From Condylostoma magnum (Eukaryota; Ciliophora; Heterotrichea; Heterotrichida; Condylostomatidae), in contig CAKKTI010000013.1 of assembly GCA_920105805.1 (NCBI GenBank), forward strand, positions 1 to 64,000: a stretch of 64,000 nucleotides of DNA, in the 5' to 3' direction. Numbering within the stretch: position 1 is the stretch's first letter; each line of letters begins with the position of its first letter. The notes under the pieces are model-generated. The model saw only the letters and a program-made list of their open reading frames with translations, did not search any database and was not told where the DNA came from. Position numbers and translations under genes: made by a program. Positions 1 to 11,663 of the stretch are shown one piece after another.

Positions 1-732
1 ACTATTACCCGATACATCGCTAGTAAGAACCAAAGACCCATCAGTATGCAAGTCCATACAAAACACAGCATCAGGGTGTCCTCTTTGTGTATATAGGAGC
101 TAATTATACTCAAAATCTCATACTTTCATAGTTTAGTCATGAGAAATAGTAAACAATGTGCTATTTGAAAAGTGTAAAATTCCCATATTAACTCTGTCTT
201 CATGCTATGCCTCAAACACCTATTAATCTCCTTTTCAAATACGAGCTGTTTTATCAGTGGATGCAGATACAACAAGATCATCTCTTCCTGAAATTTTTAG
301 AATTCTCTCATCATGGGCCTGAAATCTCTGTAATACATTAAGTTATTTGTCTAAAAAACTAATTTAACCAGATCATCCACTCGTCACAATTCTATCCTGC
401 TCTAATACACATCCAGTTGGCACTCTAGGGTCCACATACTAACTTCCCCTGGGATGCAATTAAACTCTGGGAATTTCACAACTTAAAGACTATAACAGCT
501 TTTGAGAGGTTATACGTACTAATGATCTATTCAAAGAGAGACTAAGTCACTATTAACGCCTGTACTAAAGATTATTCTAAGGTTAATCTTAATCCCCAAT
601 TACTTAAATTTGGGTTTTCTTCCTTTGAGCTAAATTTGAGAGCCTTTGCCTTCGTTACTCCTCAGACTCGTTTTCTAGCTATTAAGGTTAACCTAGCTTT
701 TCTAGCAGTTGTCGTACTTTACGGTCTTTCAT
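1..732 (-). CDS. PRPF4: Prp4-like U4/U6 snRNP WD40 protein (3' end cut by window edge)
   Basis: The start is the ATG at 732-730; the frame runs off the left edge, so only about the first 244 residues are visible. Residues 5-34 (KVRQLLEKLGQPQQLENES and following) match the short Prp4/PRPF4 motif of the type RALGEPITLFGE. WD40 repeats follow, with recognisable DKTARIW and DQTMKVWD blade ends and a SGWSG turn like the CWSGLCKLW of human PRPF4. In the family the protein joins U4/U6.U5 tri-snRNP assembly for splicing; that role is inferred. Several TAA/TAG and at least four TGA codons are read through at Gln and Trp positions. It is divergent to the gene at 855, with 122 bp between start codons. 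The N-terminal region of human PRPF4 is much longer; this start is the only good ATG. Confidence 0.72.
425..439 (-). other. Possible 15-nt GT-AG intron in the Prp4-like gene
   Basis: On the minus strand these 15 bases begin GTATG and end CCTAG, the length and ends expected of heterotrich mini-introns. Because 15 is divisible by three, the frame is the same with or without it, so the sequence alone cannot decide. It lies between the N-terminal motif and the first WD40 blade. Confidence 0.3.
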
Positions 733-854
733 AATTAATTAAATTTTAATTTGCAGAACGTTTATAACTATCCTACTGAGAAATAATGATTGGTTAGTTA
801 CTAAACCCAATTTTTTGTATTTAGCATAAATGGCGGGAGGCAATAAAATCTATT
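733..854. promoter_or_regulatory. Divergent promoter interval, Prp4-like / claspin-like
   Basis: AT-rich spacer of 122 bp between two opposite start codons. It must hold both promoters and both 5' UTRs. No further motif is recognised. Confidence 0.4.
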
Positions 855-2153
855 ATGGAAGACATTGAAATTGCCCCTACTAATAACCAACAAAATAAAG
901 CTTTGTCAAAACTTCGAGCCCAAAACAAAATGCTTGATCCAAGCATTTACACATAAGAAGACGAAGTATAAGAACACGAGTATCTCAGGGACGAGGACCT
1001 TTAACTCCCTACACGTGAACGTCCATAAAAAACACTCAATTCATTCTTTTCTAGATTTTAAGCTCCAAAGGCAGATTTTGCCTCCTAATTGGCCCTAAAA
1101 GTAATAAAGAACCAAAACGACTAGGACCTGATGGAAATAACAGCCCCAGCTTAAGTTCAGGGCTTTATAGTTAAAAAGAAGAGCTAACATCCTCGTCAAA
1201 TGCTACTAGAAAATCTCCGAGCTCAGATAAATCAAAGAAAAACGCAGCAAATTACCTAAGAGATGATTTTCAACAAAAGTGTATCTGAGCTAGAAGGAGT
1301 AAAAACTAAGCAATAACAAGAAGAGGAGGAAGACAGTGACTTTGAGCCAGAAGATAAAAGCGAGAAATAATTGGACGAGGAAATGTTATCTGAGGAACAG
1401 TTCTCAGACCCTCCAAAATCCCCGGAAAGCCCTGATTTCTACCATGATACTGACCTATCAACACAATGCACTATGAATAAGCTAAGCCAGAGCTAGGATT
1501 TCAGCAAGGTTGAGCTTTTTAGGGCTGATTCTACAGAACTGTAAGCTCCACAAACACCGACGACTATTGACTCTGATAAGTACTTCAGAGAAAGATATAG
1601 TAACTATGAGAGAATAAGGAGCTTTATTGACAACGAGGCCGAGCTGGGAAGTGATGATGAGGAACATGACCATGTAGTAAGAAAAGCATCGGATGAGGAG
1701 GAAGAGGAAGACGGGGAGTTGGAGGAAATGATGGACAGAGGCGATGTAAAGGCTAAAAAACGATAATTAGCCAAAAAACATCTGGTTGATTTGCTAGATT
1801 AGGATGAGGTGAATTTAAAGAGAGTTATTAATGGAGATTTCAAGAGATAAAGGAGCTATGAGGACTATGTTGATGATTCGTCGGATTTAGCTGTGAAAAG
1901 GTAAAAGATTTTAAGTGAGAAAGCAAGGGACTTGGGAACTTAATAAAGAAGTTTCAGTGGGTTTAGGAGGAACAGAGGGATTGAGGAAGACTGGGAGGAG
2001 GTCAGGATTACATAAAATGTAAGAGGGAGGTAAAGAGCAAGGATTGTTGAGCCCTTGCTTGATGAAAACTCGTTGATGTTTTTAGATATGATTGCTAAGC
2101 CAGAAACTACATATTCTAATAAGTCACTACTGCGGTCAGGAAGTCTTTCATAG
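855..2153 (+). CDS. Acidic charged protein, tentatively claspin/Mrc1-like
   Basis: 432 codons in one frame from ATG 855 to a TAG at 2151, with a further TAA at 2160. The product is strongly acidic and basic in blocks. A central stretch (about residues 255-300) carries EAELGSDDEEHDH, then long Glu/Asp runs, followed by a basic helix with KKRQLAKKHLVDLL and FKRQRSYEDYVDDSSD. This order of acidic run, basic helix and DDSS resembles the central region of claspin/Mrc1, the replication-checkpoint mediator, but the protein is only about a third of claspin's length and the call rests on pattern, not on a catalytic motif. Many Gln residues come from TAA/TAG; no TGA is read as Trp before the end. Confidence 0.55.
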
Positions 2154-2260
2154 ATCTGTTAATTTATTATTTAAATTAGGCTTGTGTTTTGAGATCTTTA
2201 ATAATAAATTTGTAATAAAAATAATAAAAGTTTAGTATTTTCACTTATACAATTAATAAA

Positions 2261-5149
2261 ATGTCATAATATAGTCAAATTAGCTTTAATCTGCCTAAGA
2301 TTAAATCTGATGCTAAAAAATCACATTTAGGAAACATAAAAGGCAAGGCTAGTAAGCTTGGAGGGCATATAAGTAACATTTTAGATATCCTTAATAAAGT
2401 GTAAGAGGAAATTAAAGTTAACTAAAGGGAAAATTTTGAATTTTATAACAGTTTTGCATTAAAGAAAGCTCGATCTAAGTCAATAGAGTAGATAGATAGC
2501 AAATATGTTAAACTTACACCGTAATCTAGAAAAACGAGATCTAAGAGTCAAATAAAAACGTTTTTAGAGGAAACTAATGAAACATTTAGTTTTAAGGGGA
2601 ATAGGAATAGACTTAAAAGCAATAAGATGAAAAGACACGTTAACTAATTAAAAGATTCATTAGTTAAAGACGACTTAATCCAAAATAAGCATTAAGTATT
2701 CGATAGTATAATACATGGAGAGAGACTTTATAAACATTACTTGAAAAGAAGAAATTAGAGTTAAGTGCATGATCCGTTAGTCAAATACTCTTAGAAGTGC
2801 AGAGAATAGAATGTATTACCCTTACCTTTATTAAACAAACTGCAAAGTAATCAATATGTTCTAAACTAATATCCAATATCAGCTTAAAATTGCCAAGTTT
2901 TAGGGTAATCATTAGCTTTAGTGGATGAATTATAAAAAGTCTATCTAGATAGAAATTGCTTAACTGACATAGGAGCTTCTTAAATATTCCAAAATCTCTC
3001 ATAATAATTAAAAGTACTGTATTACTCTAATAACTAATTAGGTGTCAATACAGTAATACAGTTTAATAGACTATTTTAAACAAGTTAAATACTAAAAGAT
3101 GTCAATTTCAGAGGATGCAAATGTAACTCTTAAATCTTGGTTAAATTAATTAATTGCTTACATAATGCAGGATAATTAAGGAAGCTAAATCTATCTGAAA
3201 TCACCTTTTCTAATAGTGCTTTAAAGGTCCTGATTGGATATTTATCACAAAGTTATATAAGAATCTTAGACTTATCAAATACTAAGCTATCCAATGATTC
3301 TATACTACAATTTGTGTAAAACATAAGCAATTTCAAGAAATTAAGGCATTTTGATTTCTCATATAATAATTTAGGTAATGACAAAGTCTGCTAGGAACTA
3401 AGTCGGACTATTTCATTACATAGAAGACTAATGACTATAAATTTTACTTCTTGCAAGCTTGAAGATGAACAACTCAAAACTATTGCTAAAGGTATTAAAC
3501 AATCTAGAACGCTTATATCATTCAATTTCTCTAATAATCCTCTGTATAATCTATAATCAGCACTAGAAAACATTGATTTCTCGCCAAAGGGCTAATTAAT
3601 AGCAGATTCTCATAAAATAGCTTCAAATCCGTTTACAAAGATTGATTCAGATCTAAATATCTGATAATTCAGTAAAAACAACAAAATCAATTTAAAAGTA
3701 AAGCATAATAAAAGAGTTCTAAAATCATAGCATAAAGATGCAATAAAAAATATTCATGATCCTAGCAAAAGTACAGAGGTAATACCATCTAACTATTCCT
3801 TTTATGTCTTATCAAGAGTTCTAGGTTATCCTAGTATACAGAACTCATAAAACTGAAGTTTAAGTAAGCAATGCTGGGTCTATCAACGATTTAACTTCCT
3901 AACCTTAGTTGTACAATTAACTCATTGCCAGAAAAGCATTGATATTCACCAATTAAGGACTACAGTACCCAAAACATCAAAAGTTATGCTAGTTCCCTCC
4001 TATACGAATTGACAAGCAGTAGAAATGAATGAGTTAAGCGATAATCTTTGAGAGCTTTATACAATAGCTCCACCTGGAAAGCATTTCTTTTATGTTTACT
4101 TAAATAATTCCCTTTATGTATCTCAAGATTACGATATTTAGTTATATAAAGGAGTATAAACTAACGTGTTAAAAATATAGGAAAGAAAATTTCACCTAAA
4201 ACTTCATTTTTCACACAAATAAAAAATTTAAAGATATTTTCATAAGCCTTCCTCTGTTTTTAGAGACTGGATTGAAGATACTCCCAATTCAATAGCTCAA
4301 ATGTTTAATAATGATATACAATACTCTAAAATCTATAGATTCATAAGAGACAAAGATTAATTAGATATTATCTACCAGATACTACAAGATAACTTTATAT
4401 AACTCAAAGAAGTGTTTGACTACTATTCATCTATAAGCTAATATCCATAAATAGGAATGGTCGATTTTGCTAATTTTTGCCGGTACTGTAATATTTTAGA
4501 TGCGAATTTGACTTAATCAACAATTGACAGAATTTTCATTGCTGCTAATTACGAAGAAACTGATTTACCTGAAAATCCTGATACAACTTTGTGTAGATAT
4601 GAATTTTACGAAATAATTGCTCGTTTAAGCATTGAAAAATTCAAGAAAAGAAATTGGCCTGCCTCATAATAAGTATAAGAACTAATAGAAAGTTATATAC
4701 TGAAATATGGCAAAAGAACACATGCTTAGGAGTTCAGAAGGTAAAAGCTTTATAAATTAGAAATTGATGATTTGTTTAAAGCTAATTTGTCAAATTTAAA
4801 ACACGTATTCAAGGTTTATTAGAATAGATCTGGTTAATGAATTGAAAGATAGAACATATTCAGTCTTATAAAAGATTCTAATATTAGAATTAACGATAAG
4901 TTTGTATTATAACAATTTGCATTCTCTAAAATAAGTGTTATAGATGAGATGCAAACTCCTGAAAAGTTTGATAGGATGATTTTTACTGAGTTTTTAGAAT
5001 TTTTAGGAAGAGTTGCTGATTTTTATTATGATTAAGGTGACTTAAAAGATAAACTAGAAGCTTTGTTAGATACTATATTTCCAAATTACTCTTTAGTAAG
5101 AGTATAAGTAAGAAATGAAGAGAATAGTGATTCATCAGATAGTGATTAG
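2261..5149 (+). CDS. Leucine-rich-repeat protein with a conserved C-terminal helical module
   Basis: One frame of about 962 codons. Residues about 180-430 hold ribonuclease-inhibitor-type LRRs (IRILDLSNTKLSNDS, LRHFDFSYNNLGND, LISFNFSNNPL). The second half has a helical module seen in ciliate LRR proteins (RYEFYEIIARLSIEKFKKRN, then FTEFLEFLGRVADFYY) and ends in an Asp/Ser-rich tail. A structural or ciliary scaffold role is inferred from the family only. TGA is read as Trp at several places. The end is uncertain: TAG at 5147, TAG at 5153 and TAA at 5159 follow each other. It is convergent with the gene ending at 5179, so the 3' ends are 29 bp apart or less. Confidence 0.8.
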
Positions 5150-5178
5150 TTATAGGGATAATTATTGTTATTTTTAAT

Positions 5179-5802
5179 TTAATAAGTAGGAAAAATGCAT
5201 TCATAGTTACCTTGTTGTCTGATAAATAAATAAAAACAGTATAATTCATCTATTGTCTCAAATGCAGTAAGTTTTATAACTTACTTTACTACTTAATCCT
5301 TGAGTAATAATAGAAGTAACCAAATCAAATTGTAATACTTTCTTTATATACATAATTTTACCTTGAATGCAATTCCTAAGGTTACATTTAATGCTAAAGA
5401 CTATTTAAGAAATTGAGAGGATTAATAAATGTTAAAGGTATGACGGAATTTATTATACATTTAATATGTACTTTTGTTTAATTATTATATAGCAAAAGGA
5501 CTGAACAAATATTATCTTACAATCACATCATGCAATTTAGTTAATTATTGATAGCTGTATTGATAATTCTTCTTAGGTCTTATATCATAAAATCCTTAAA
5601 CAGTTATTACAGCTTTTAGCATTAACATATTCAAGGCATTTTTTTAAATTGTTTAGAATATATTTAAGCTGCAGTTAGTATATTTTAAACTTACTCTGTA
5701 AACTCTAATCTATTCTATACTAGCTTTACCATAATTCTGTTTTATATTATCGTTTCCATAGAGGCGCAACTCAATTACTGTCTAGGTATTTTAGGCTTCC
5801 AT
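5179..5802 (-). CDS. Unknown 207-residue protein
   Basis: Open from ATG 5802 to TAA 5179 with no TGA in 207 codons, unlike the other frames here. The N terminus (MEAQNTQTVIELRLYGND) and middle (YDIRPKKNYQYSYQQLTKL) have ordinary protein composition, and there is one hydrophobic Leu run near residues 160-170. No family is recognised. It fills the whole space between the convergent LRR gene and the divergent receptor gene, whose start codon lies only 34 bp away. Confidence 0.55.
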
Positions 5803-5836
5803 AAACAAAGCCCACTATAATTTTCTTTGTATAAAA
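5803..5836. promoter_or_regulatory. 34-bp divergent start interval
   Basis: Only 34 bp separate the opposite start codons at 5802 (minus) and 5837 (plus). Either both promoters reach into the genes or one start lies further in (a second ATG follows at 5840). Confidence 0.35.
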
Positions 5837-8800
5837 ATGATGGATGTTCTTTTCCTTCTAATCATGATAGGCAGTTAAAGCTTTTCAATTGGAGTTATTG
5901 ATTCAGACAATGGGGTCTTATCAGAGTATTTTTAGAAAAATGCTAATTCAAACTGGCGGACAATCTTTTATGACAGCTAAAGCTTAGTGGGAAATTGCCA
6001 GGAATTACTCTTGAATGATGTTATTGTAAATTTCTCTTAGCAAGTTAATTGCGATATTGATTCGTTACACAAACAAAATCAATTTGTTCTGGTTCAAAGC
6101 AATGATAGGAGAAATAGTTATTCTAAAGGGATTACTATAAAAGACGCCAGAATCCCATCAGAAAAGATTATTCAGACTATTGACTACTTTAGATGGAATA
6201 CTTTTGCCTTATTTTGCTCTTTAAATTACATCGAAAGTTGCATTGAAATACGATAGAATAAAAGTTATGATATTCCTGTCTATATAATGCTATCAAATGA
6301 TTAAACCTAGGAAATCATTGATCAAATGATACTCAAATTAATCAAATCTGTCAGTTTGAAAATTGTAATTGCTTTAGTAGACGATTTTTAGCTTAACTAA
6401 ATAACAATGGCTCTGTAAAATGCTTTATATACTAAAGATCTTGGGATTCTAGCTGCAGGAAAGGTTGCATTACCAAATTATTTGCCAGGAACTCTTGCTA
6501 TATTCAATCAAAGTTATGAAGGAATCAGTAATAATGAGGATTATATAAAAAGAGATATAGGTTAAGCTCTTATAGATGTTGAGGAACTATATTACTAAGG
6601 TTTTTAACCATTTGAAATAGAAAAGGAGGTTAATCAGTTAAAAAGTAAATTCGGATTGTACAACATGAGGGAATAATGGGAGTAGATTGGAAACTATGAA
6701 GATGAGAAGTTGCAAGTAATTGAGAATGTTGTTTTTATAGGGAATAGCTCTATAGTACCTTAAAATAAGAAATCAGAAATACTAATTACTCTTTAAACCA
6801 GCTTAGGGGATAATATAATATCAATTGATGATTTATTTAACAATGAATCCTTTGAGGGAAGTAAGCTAGCAATTAAAGATATAAATGAATCATCTGATAT
6901 TCTACCTAATCAAACTTTAATCTACAATGAGTTAAACTGTAACTGAAATGAAATAGTAGAAAACTAGATAGAATGTCTACGATAAAATGAGGATAAAATA
7001 GGCCTATCATTCTTTATTGCATATAGCAATGATTACCTAAAGACTATTTAGCTATTAAATGATTATTGAAGGAAGGATTTCGTAGTATCTTCAAATTTTC
7101 TTTTTGATGAAATCAACAACAAAGAACTATTCCCTAACTTCGTATCTGTAATGATTTCTCATTAAAAATATATGATATCACTTATTGTATTAACAAACTA
7201 ACTAAAATGAAGATATTTATTACTTTTATCAAACCTAGATTAAACAGGGGACTTTTTTATTGAATATTATACTAAGTATGCAGATCTCTAAGGAGCGACA
7301 ATAGTAAATAGAAATCAACCCTCATAGATACCTATTGATTATACTATAGATATGTATGAAGAATACAGCGATGTTTTTTAGTATATTGTTAATAGTAGAT
7401 GTAGAATTCTATTTGCTTTCATTTGGCAAGAAGCTTTGGCTAATGTGGCTGAAACTCTTTATGATCTAGGGTTAAGAGAAGGAGATATAATTCTGATCCA
7501 TGCTTCTTAAACTATCTAGAAGCATCATTTGTACAATGTTGATGAAGAAAGACTGTTAAAGCGTTTAGAGATTTTAAAGGGATCGATGGCTATTACAAGG
7601 AATACATATTAAGGGGAGAAAGGGGCTTAGATACAAGCCTTATAAGATCAACAAAATTCTGATGTATATACTGAAATATGCTTTTACTATGATTCAATTG
7701 AGTTTTACTCTCGGGCTGCTGATTTTATGTTAATGCGAGGAATCCTTTATGAAGATCCAGCTATTGCTGCTTAAGAAGCCAGAAAAATACATTTTTAAGG
7801 ATGCACAGGATAAGTTGCTATTGACTCAGAATCTAATTCAAGAAAATCAATGAAGTGCTTATTATGATAATTCATAAAAGATGATGATGAGGAATACTAT
7901 CACCAAAGAATAGGCGTTATTAATCCAGAAGGAGTTGTATTGGTATAGCTAGAGAAATAATTCCAATGGGCAAATCAATAGAAATCAATTCCTAGTAGTT
8001 ATAGATCAATTGATAATTAATGCTAGATAGAGAAAAAATTAATTGAAAATTCTGAGCAAGGGTATTTGATATTAGCAATAATTTGTAGCAACTTATTAGT
8101 AATAATAATTATTATGCTGTACATTGCTTTAAAAAAGTACAAAAACTAGATATATGAAGAACTTAGGGAATAATAATATATTACTATGGATGATATGTGG
8201 ACCTTCGTATCTATTTTAATAAATATGCTTCAATACCAAGCTTTAGGATTAAGCATAGATGATTTCTCTAGTACAATTTAAACCGCTCTTGATATCGTTA
8301 TTTTTGTGCCTGATTAGCTATCATCTTAAATAGACTAGAACATTCAAACGATTTTCTTTGTTTTGATAATAATACTATTCTATATAGCAATTACCTAGTT
8401 TGTTTTTCATTTCAAATTAGATTAAAAGCTTGAACTTCCTATTATATGTGTATCTACAAGAATATTCATTTATTCTTATTTACCATAAATTTACAAGGCT
8501 TTTTTTATACCAATTGTTGCACTAGCATTAAGTATTTATGACTGTCAAATATAATCATCAGAAAGTTAAGAAATGTATTTGACTTATGATTGTAATACTA
8601 TCTGCTATTAAGGCTGGCATTTGGCATATTCAATCGTTCTAGGAATATTGCTTTACTCTTTTATAGTATTTAATTTCAGCTAAAGGTTCTACATAGAAGA
8701 TTCTTAACTAACTTTGCATATAAAGGCTCAGCCTTTATTTAGCATTGGCTAGGCAATTATTTAAGTACTTCTGATATTAAATCATTTGCTTCTTAGGAAT

Positions 8801-9879
8801 AACTATAAGACTGAGTTTACTATAGTATATTTCATATTAATCGGATTATTGCTCTTATTGGTTATAAGAGTAAAATCATATAATTACAAAAGATAAAGAT
8901 TATGGGTATTGTTTGCGACTATTTGTAATACATTGGTAAGTATTGCAAGTATTATAGGAAGATATGAATCTAAAGAAATTACATTTATCATTGCAGCAGC
9001 CATTTGCTTTTTACTAGCTATTTTGTTTTGCATTTATTAAGCTAAATATACAGAAAGTTTTCTCTTATCATATAAAGATAAGGATTATGCATAACTAATT
9101 AGATTTTAGTTTGGTACTTAATATAATATAGATTTGAAGCTAAAATCTTAAAGACCAATACTTTCAATAGAGAACTAGCTATTTGATTAGGTAATCTAAA
9201 TATATCTTAGTTTAAAATTGTATAAAATAGGTTTATTATTCAAGTTATTATGTGCTAGTATAAAATCAGCTTAAAACTAGCATTCTATCCAATTGTACAG
9301 CCATAAACTTTTATATTAAAGATAAACTACTAATTGTATTAATTAATGTATTTTATCTTTACACAACTATCATAAAGCTTATTCTACACATCCAATAAAT
9401 TTCCCACATAATTATTTAACCTTAGCAACTTTTTAATAATTAGTAGCATCTTTTATTTTCTTATAAATGCGACTTTATTTAGTAATATATTATGACTGAA
9501 TGTCCCATTTAGCATAAGTTATAATATTGTGATAACTAACTTTTATTTGAAAAATATTAACTATTTTTATAAATAGTAAAGCTGCATAAAGAATTATCAG
9601 AAGACTGTAAGAAAAATGTTTGATATTCCTAATAATTTGGCTTATAAATTACTAAATGAGCTCAAACTTATTCTCGAAGGGATTATCGAAAATACAATCA
9701 AGTTAAATGCTAAAAACAGTGCCCATTACATTGAAAATTAAAGCAACTAGATAAGAGTATAATATTTCTAGGCAAGGATTTACTGTAACACGCTAAATAA
9801 TGATAAATCCTTGGATACTGTTACATAGAGTATGAATAACGACGAAAAGCTAAGCTTTCTTTTATTGCAATTTAAATGA
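5837..9879 (+). CDS. Receptor with periplasmic-binding-protein-like ectodomain and polytopic membrane half
   Basis: Tandem ATGs at 5837 and 5840 begin a signal peptide (MMDVLFLLIMIGSQSFS). The roughly 740-residue ectodomain resembles an ANF-receptor/type I periplasmic-binding fold: alternating strands and helices, Cys pairs, and near its end FQGCTGQVAIDSESNSR and RIGVINPEG, as in metabotropic and natriuretic receptors. A transmembrane segment follows (LAIICSNLLVIIIIMLYIAL), then about seven more, laid out as in ciliate tmcB-like proteins. The first frame holds to about 9500. After that coding character moves to the +1 and then the +2 frame, ending at TGA 9877, with no GT-AG intron of 15 or 16 nt to explain the shifts. 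The C terminus is therefore either decayed or mis-assembled. Likely a sensory surface receptor (inference). A decayed copy of its membrane part lies at 53262-53590. Confidence 0.7.
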
Positions 9880-9907
9880 TAAACAAAGTAATTTTTATAT
9901 CAACAAT

Positions 9908-10423
9908 ATGTCTAGTTAGTTAAAAGGATTTATACAAATTTTACTAATTATTTTTGTACAAGCTGTATTTTATTAATATTTATCATTTTAAAACTATATA
10001 AATAAGTATTCTTTCTATCATATCACAATTACTTTATTAATCCTTTATTTATTGTATTATGATGCAATAGTTTTAATTTGATTATTTCTTATAACTATTA
10101 GTATAAATGTTTTATATGTTTAGTATAGAAAAAATATTATAATTGTTTAAAACAGAAAGAAGTAAAAAATAGAGTATAATGCAAACAGCAGATTTAAAAA
10201 TCTAAATAATAATAGTAAGTTTCATTTTTGCATAGTTTAAAATTAAGAAAACCCTTTTATTTCTGATATAGGTTTTTAAGCATATAGATCATAATCACAT
10301 AATCCTTTTAATTAAGCGTTATTGGGATACTAAGAAACTTAAAATGTATATTTTTACTCTCCTTAGTAACTTCATTTGCATATATTCAACATAAATACAT
10401 TGAGTTAAGTTCCGTAAAATTGA
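9908..10423 (+). CDS. Small membrane protein of unknown function
   Basis: 171 codons from ATG 9908 to a TGA-TAG pair at 10421-10426. Two or three hydrophobic segments occupy residues 8-25, 34-50 and 52-70 (LILYLLYYDAIVLIWLFLIT), followed by a basic, Asn/Gln-rich soluble tail. It begins 28 bp after the receptor's TGA on the same strand and is convergent with OSCP1. No family is recognised. Without the stop pair the frame would run into OSCP1. Confidence 0.5.
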
Positions 10424-10506
10424 TAGTTTTATCTTAAATATGGACCAAACAAGAATCTTTATAAAACTACTCTAAAAACATACTCATATAAAAATAACAA
10501 AATCTA

Positions 10507-11658
10507 TTATGAATCAATAAGACCAAGATACTCATCATCCTCATTCTTAGCTTCATATTCTTCTTCATCAACTAAATACTGATTAAGCAAATGAGAATTA
10601 TTTACCCGCGCTTATATTTCAGGAGTTTAATCAGGATTTACTAATGGACCCAAGTAAACATTGCTTCCTAGTATATTAATTTCAACTCCACTTTCAAAAA
10701 CAGCATTTTAGGATCCTCTAACCATAGTAGCCAGCTCATCCATCTCCCATGAAGCAACTTATTACCTATTAGAATTATTCTCATTACTCTACTAATAATG
10801 TACTGTATTTTCGCCTTAAAGATCCTATGGCGCTTTAGTCTTTAGCTTCTAAAACTCAGAAATAATATACTCCCTGGTAGCATCATTATACATATTACAT
10901 CCAAACCTACATGAACCTAAATCAAATTTATCAGGGTTGTTATTATATACGAAAACATCAGTAAGTGCAGTTCTTGCTATTCAAACCCTAGGTTATTACT
11001 CCTCCTAGTATATTTTAATTGTCCCGGGAACAGGAACTCTCGGTGGACCTAAATCAGAAACGATTATATTAATATTTCCATCACTCTATTAAATTCCACC
11101 TGCCAGAAACAAAGACACCTTCACCATTTTGCTTTGAAGATACCTGAGTAAGCATTATCTAATTCTATTGAAGAAAAATGTTGGTTTATCATAAAACTAT
11201 GAATTTAATTAGCCAATAGTAAAATGGACCAGCTCTTCAGCCCCTGTTCCTCTAACCATTTCTATTATAGTATTCAAATGATTCATAGTAATAGACATTA
11301 ATTCTTCAGGCCAACGAATACTCAAGATTTAGTGTTTTAGTCCCATAACCATCAAATCAAACAACTTGTCCATACTTGACTTTTAAAGCTTCATGATGGA
11401 CGAGTGGGCAAGTCTATCAAACAATTATCTTGTACATGTCCAGGTGTATATTGGCTGGGGCTTAAAAATGTCCAATACAAAGGAATTCGATAGGAAATTT
11501 TCAACTATTTCCTTTCTAACTTACTAGGCCTTTGCCGACTGTATATTCTAAGCCTCTAATCGCTAGTTTAGAATATATATCATTTCACCCCCAAGATTTA
11601 TAAGAAGAAAGGGTAAAGTGTAGTCAATAGGCATGATAGGCATGTTGGATTTTGACAT
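10507..11658 (-). CDS. OSCP1: OSCP1 family protein
   Basis: 384 codons. The N terminus (TLPFLLINLGGEMIYILNQR, residues 13-32) is nearly identical to the diagnostic start of OSCP1/NOR1. DRLAHSSIMKL and SMDKLFDLM follow, then the MVKVSLFLAGG and PVPGTIKIY regions. The family is widespread in ciliated eukaryotes and linked to cilia and transport; the function is not settled. The end is a TAA-TAG pair (10509-10504). The start is ATG 11658; two more in-frame Mets within eight codons (MPIMPID) are alternatives. Only 5 bases separate this ATG from the TAA that ends the Spb4 gene upstream on the same strand. Confidence 0.93.
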
Positions 11659-11663
11659 ATTTA

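Noticed and set aside
865-1098. 77-codon plus-strand ORF
   Set aside because: Wrong frame of the claspin-like gene, whose frame from 855 is longer and compositionally coherent.
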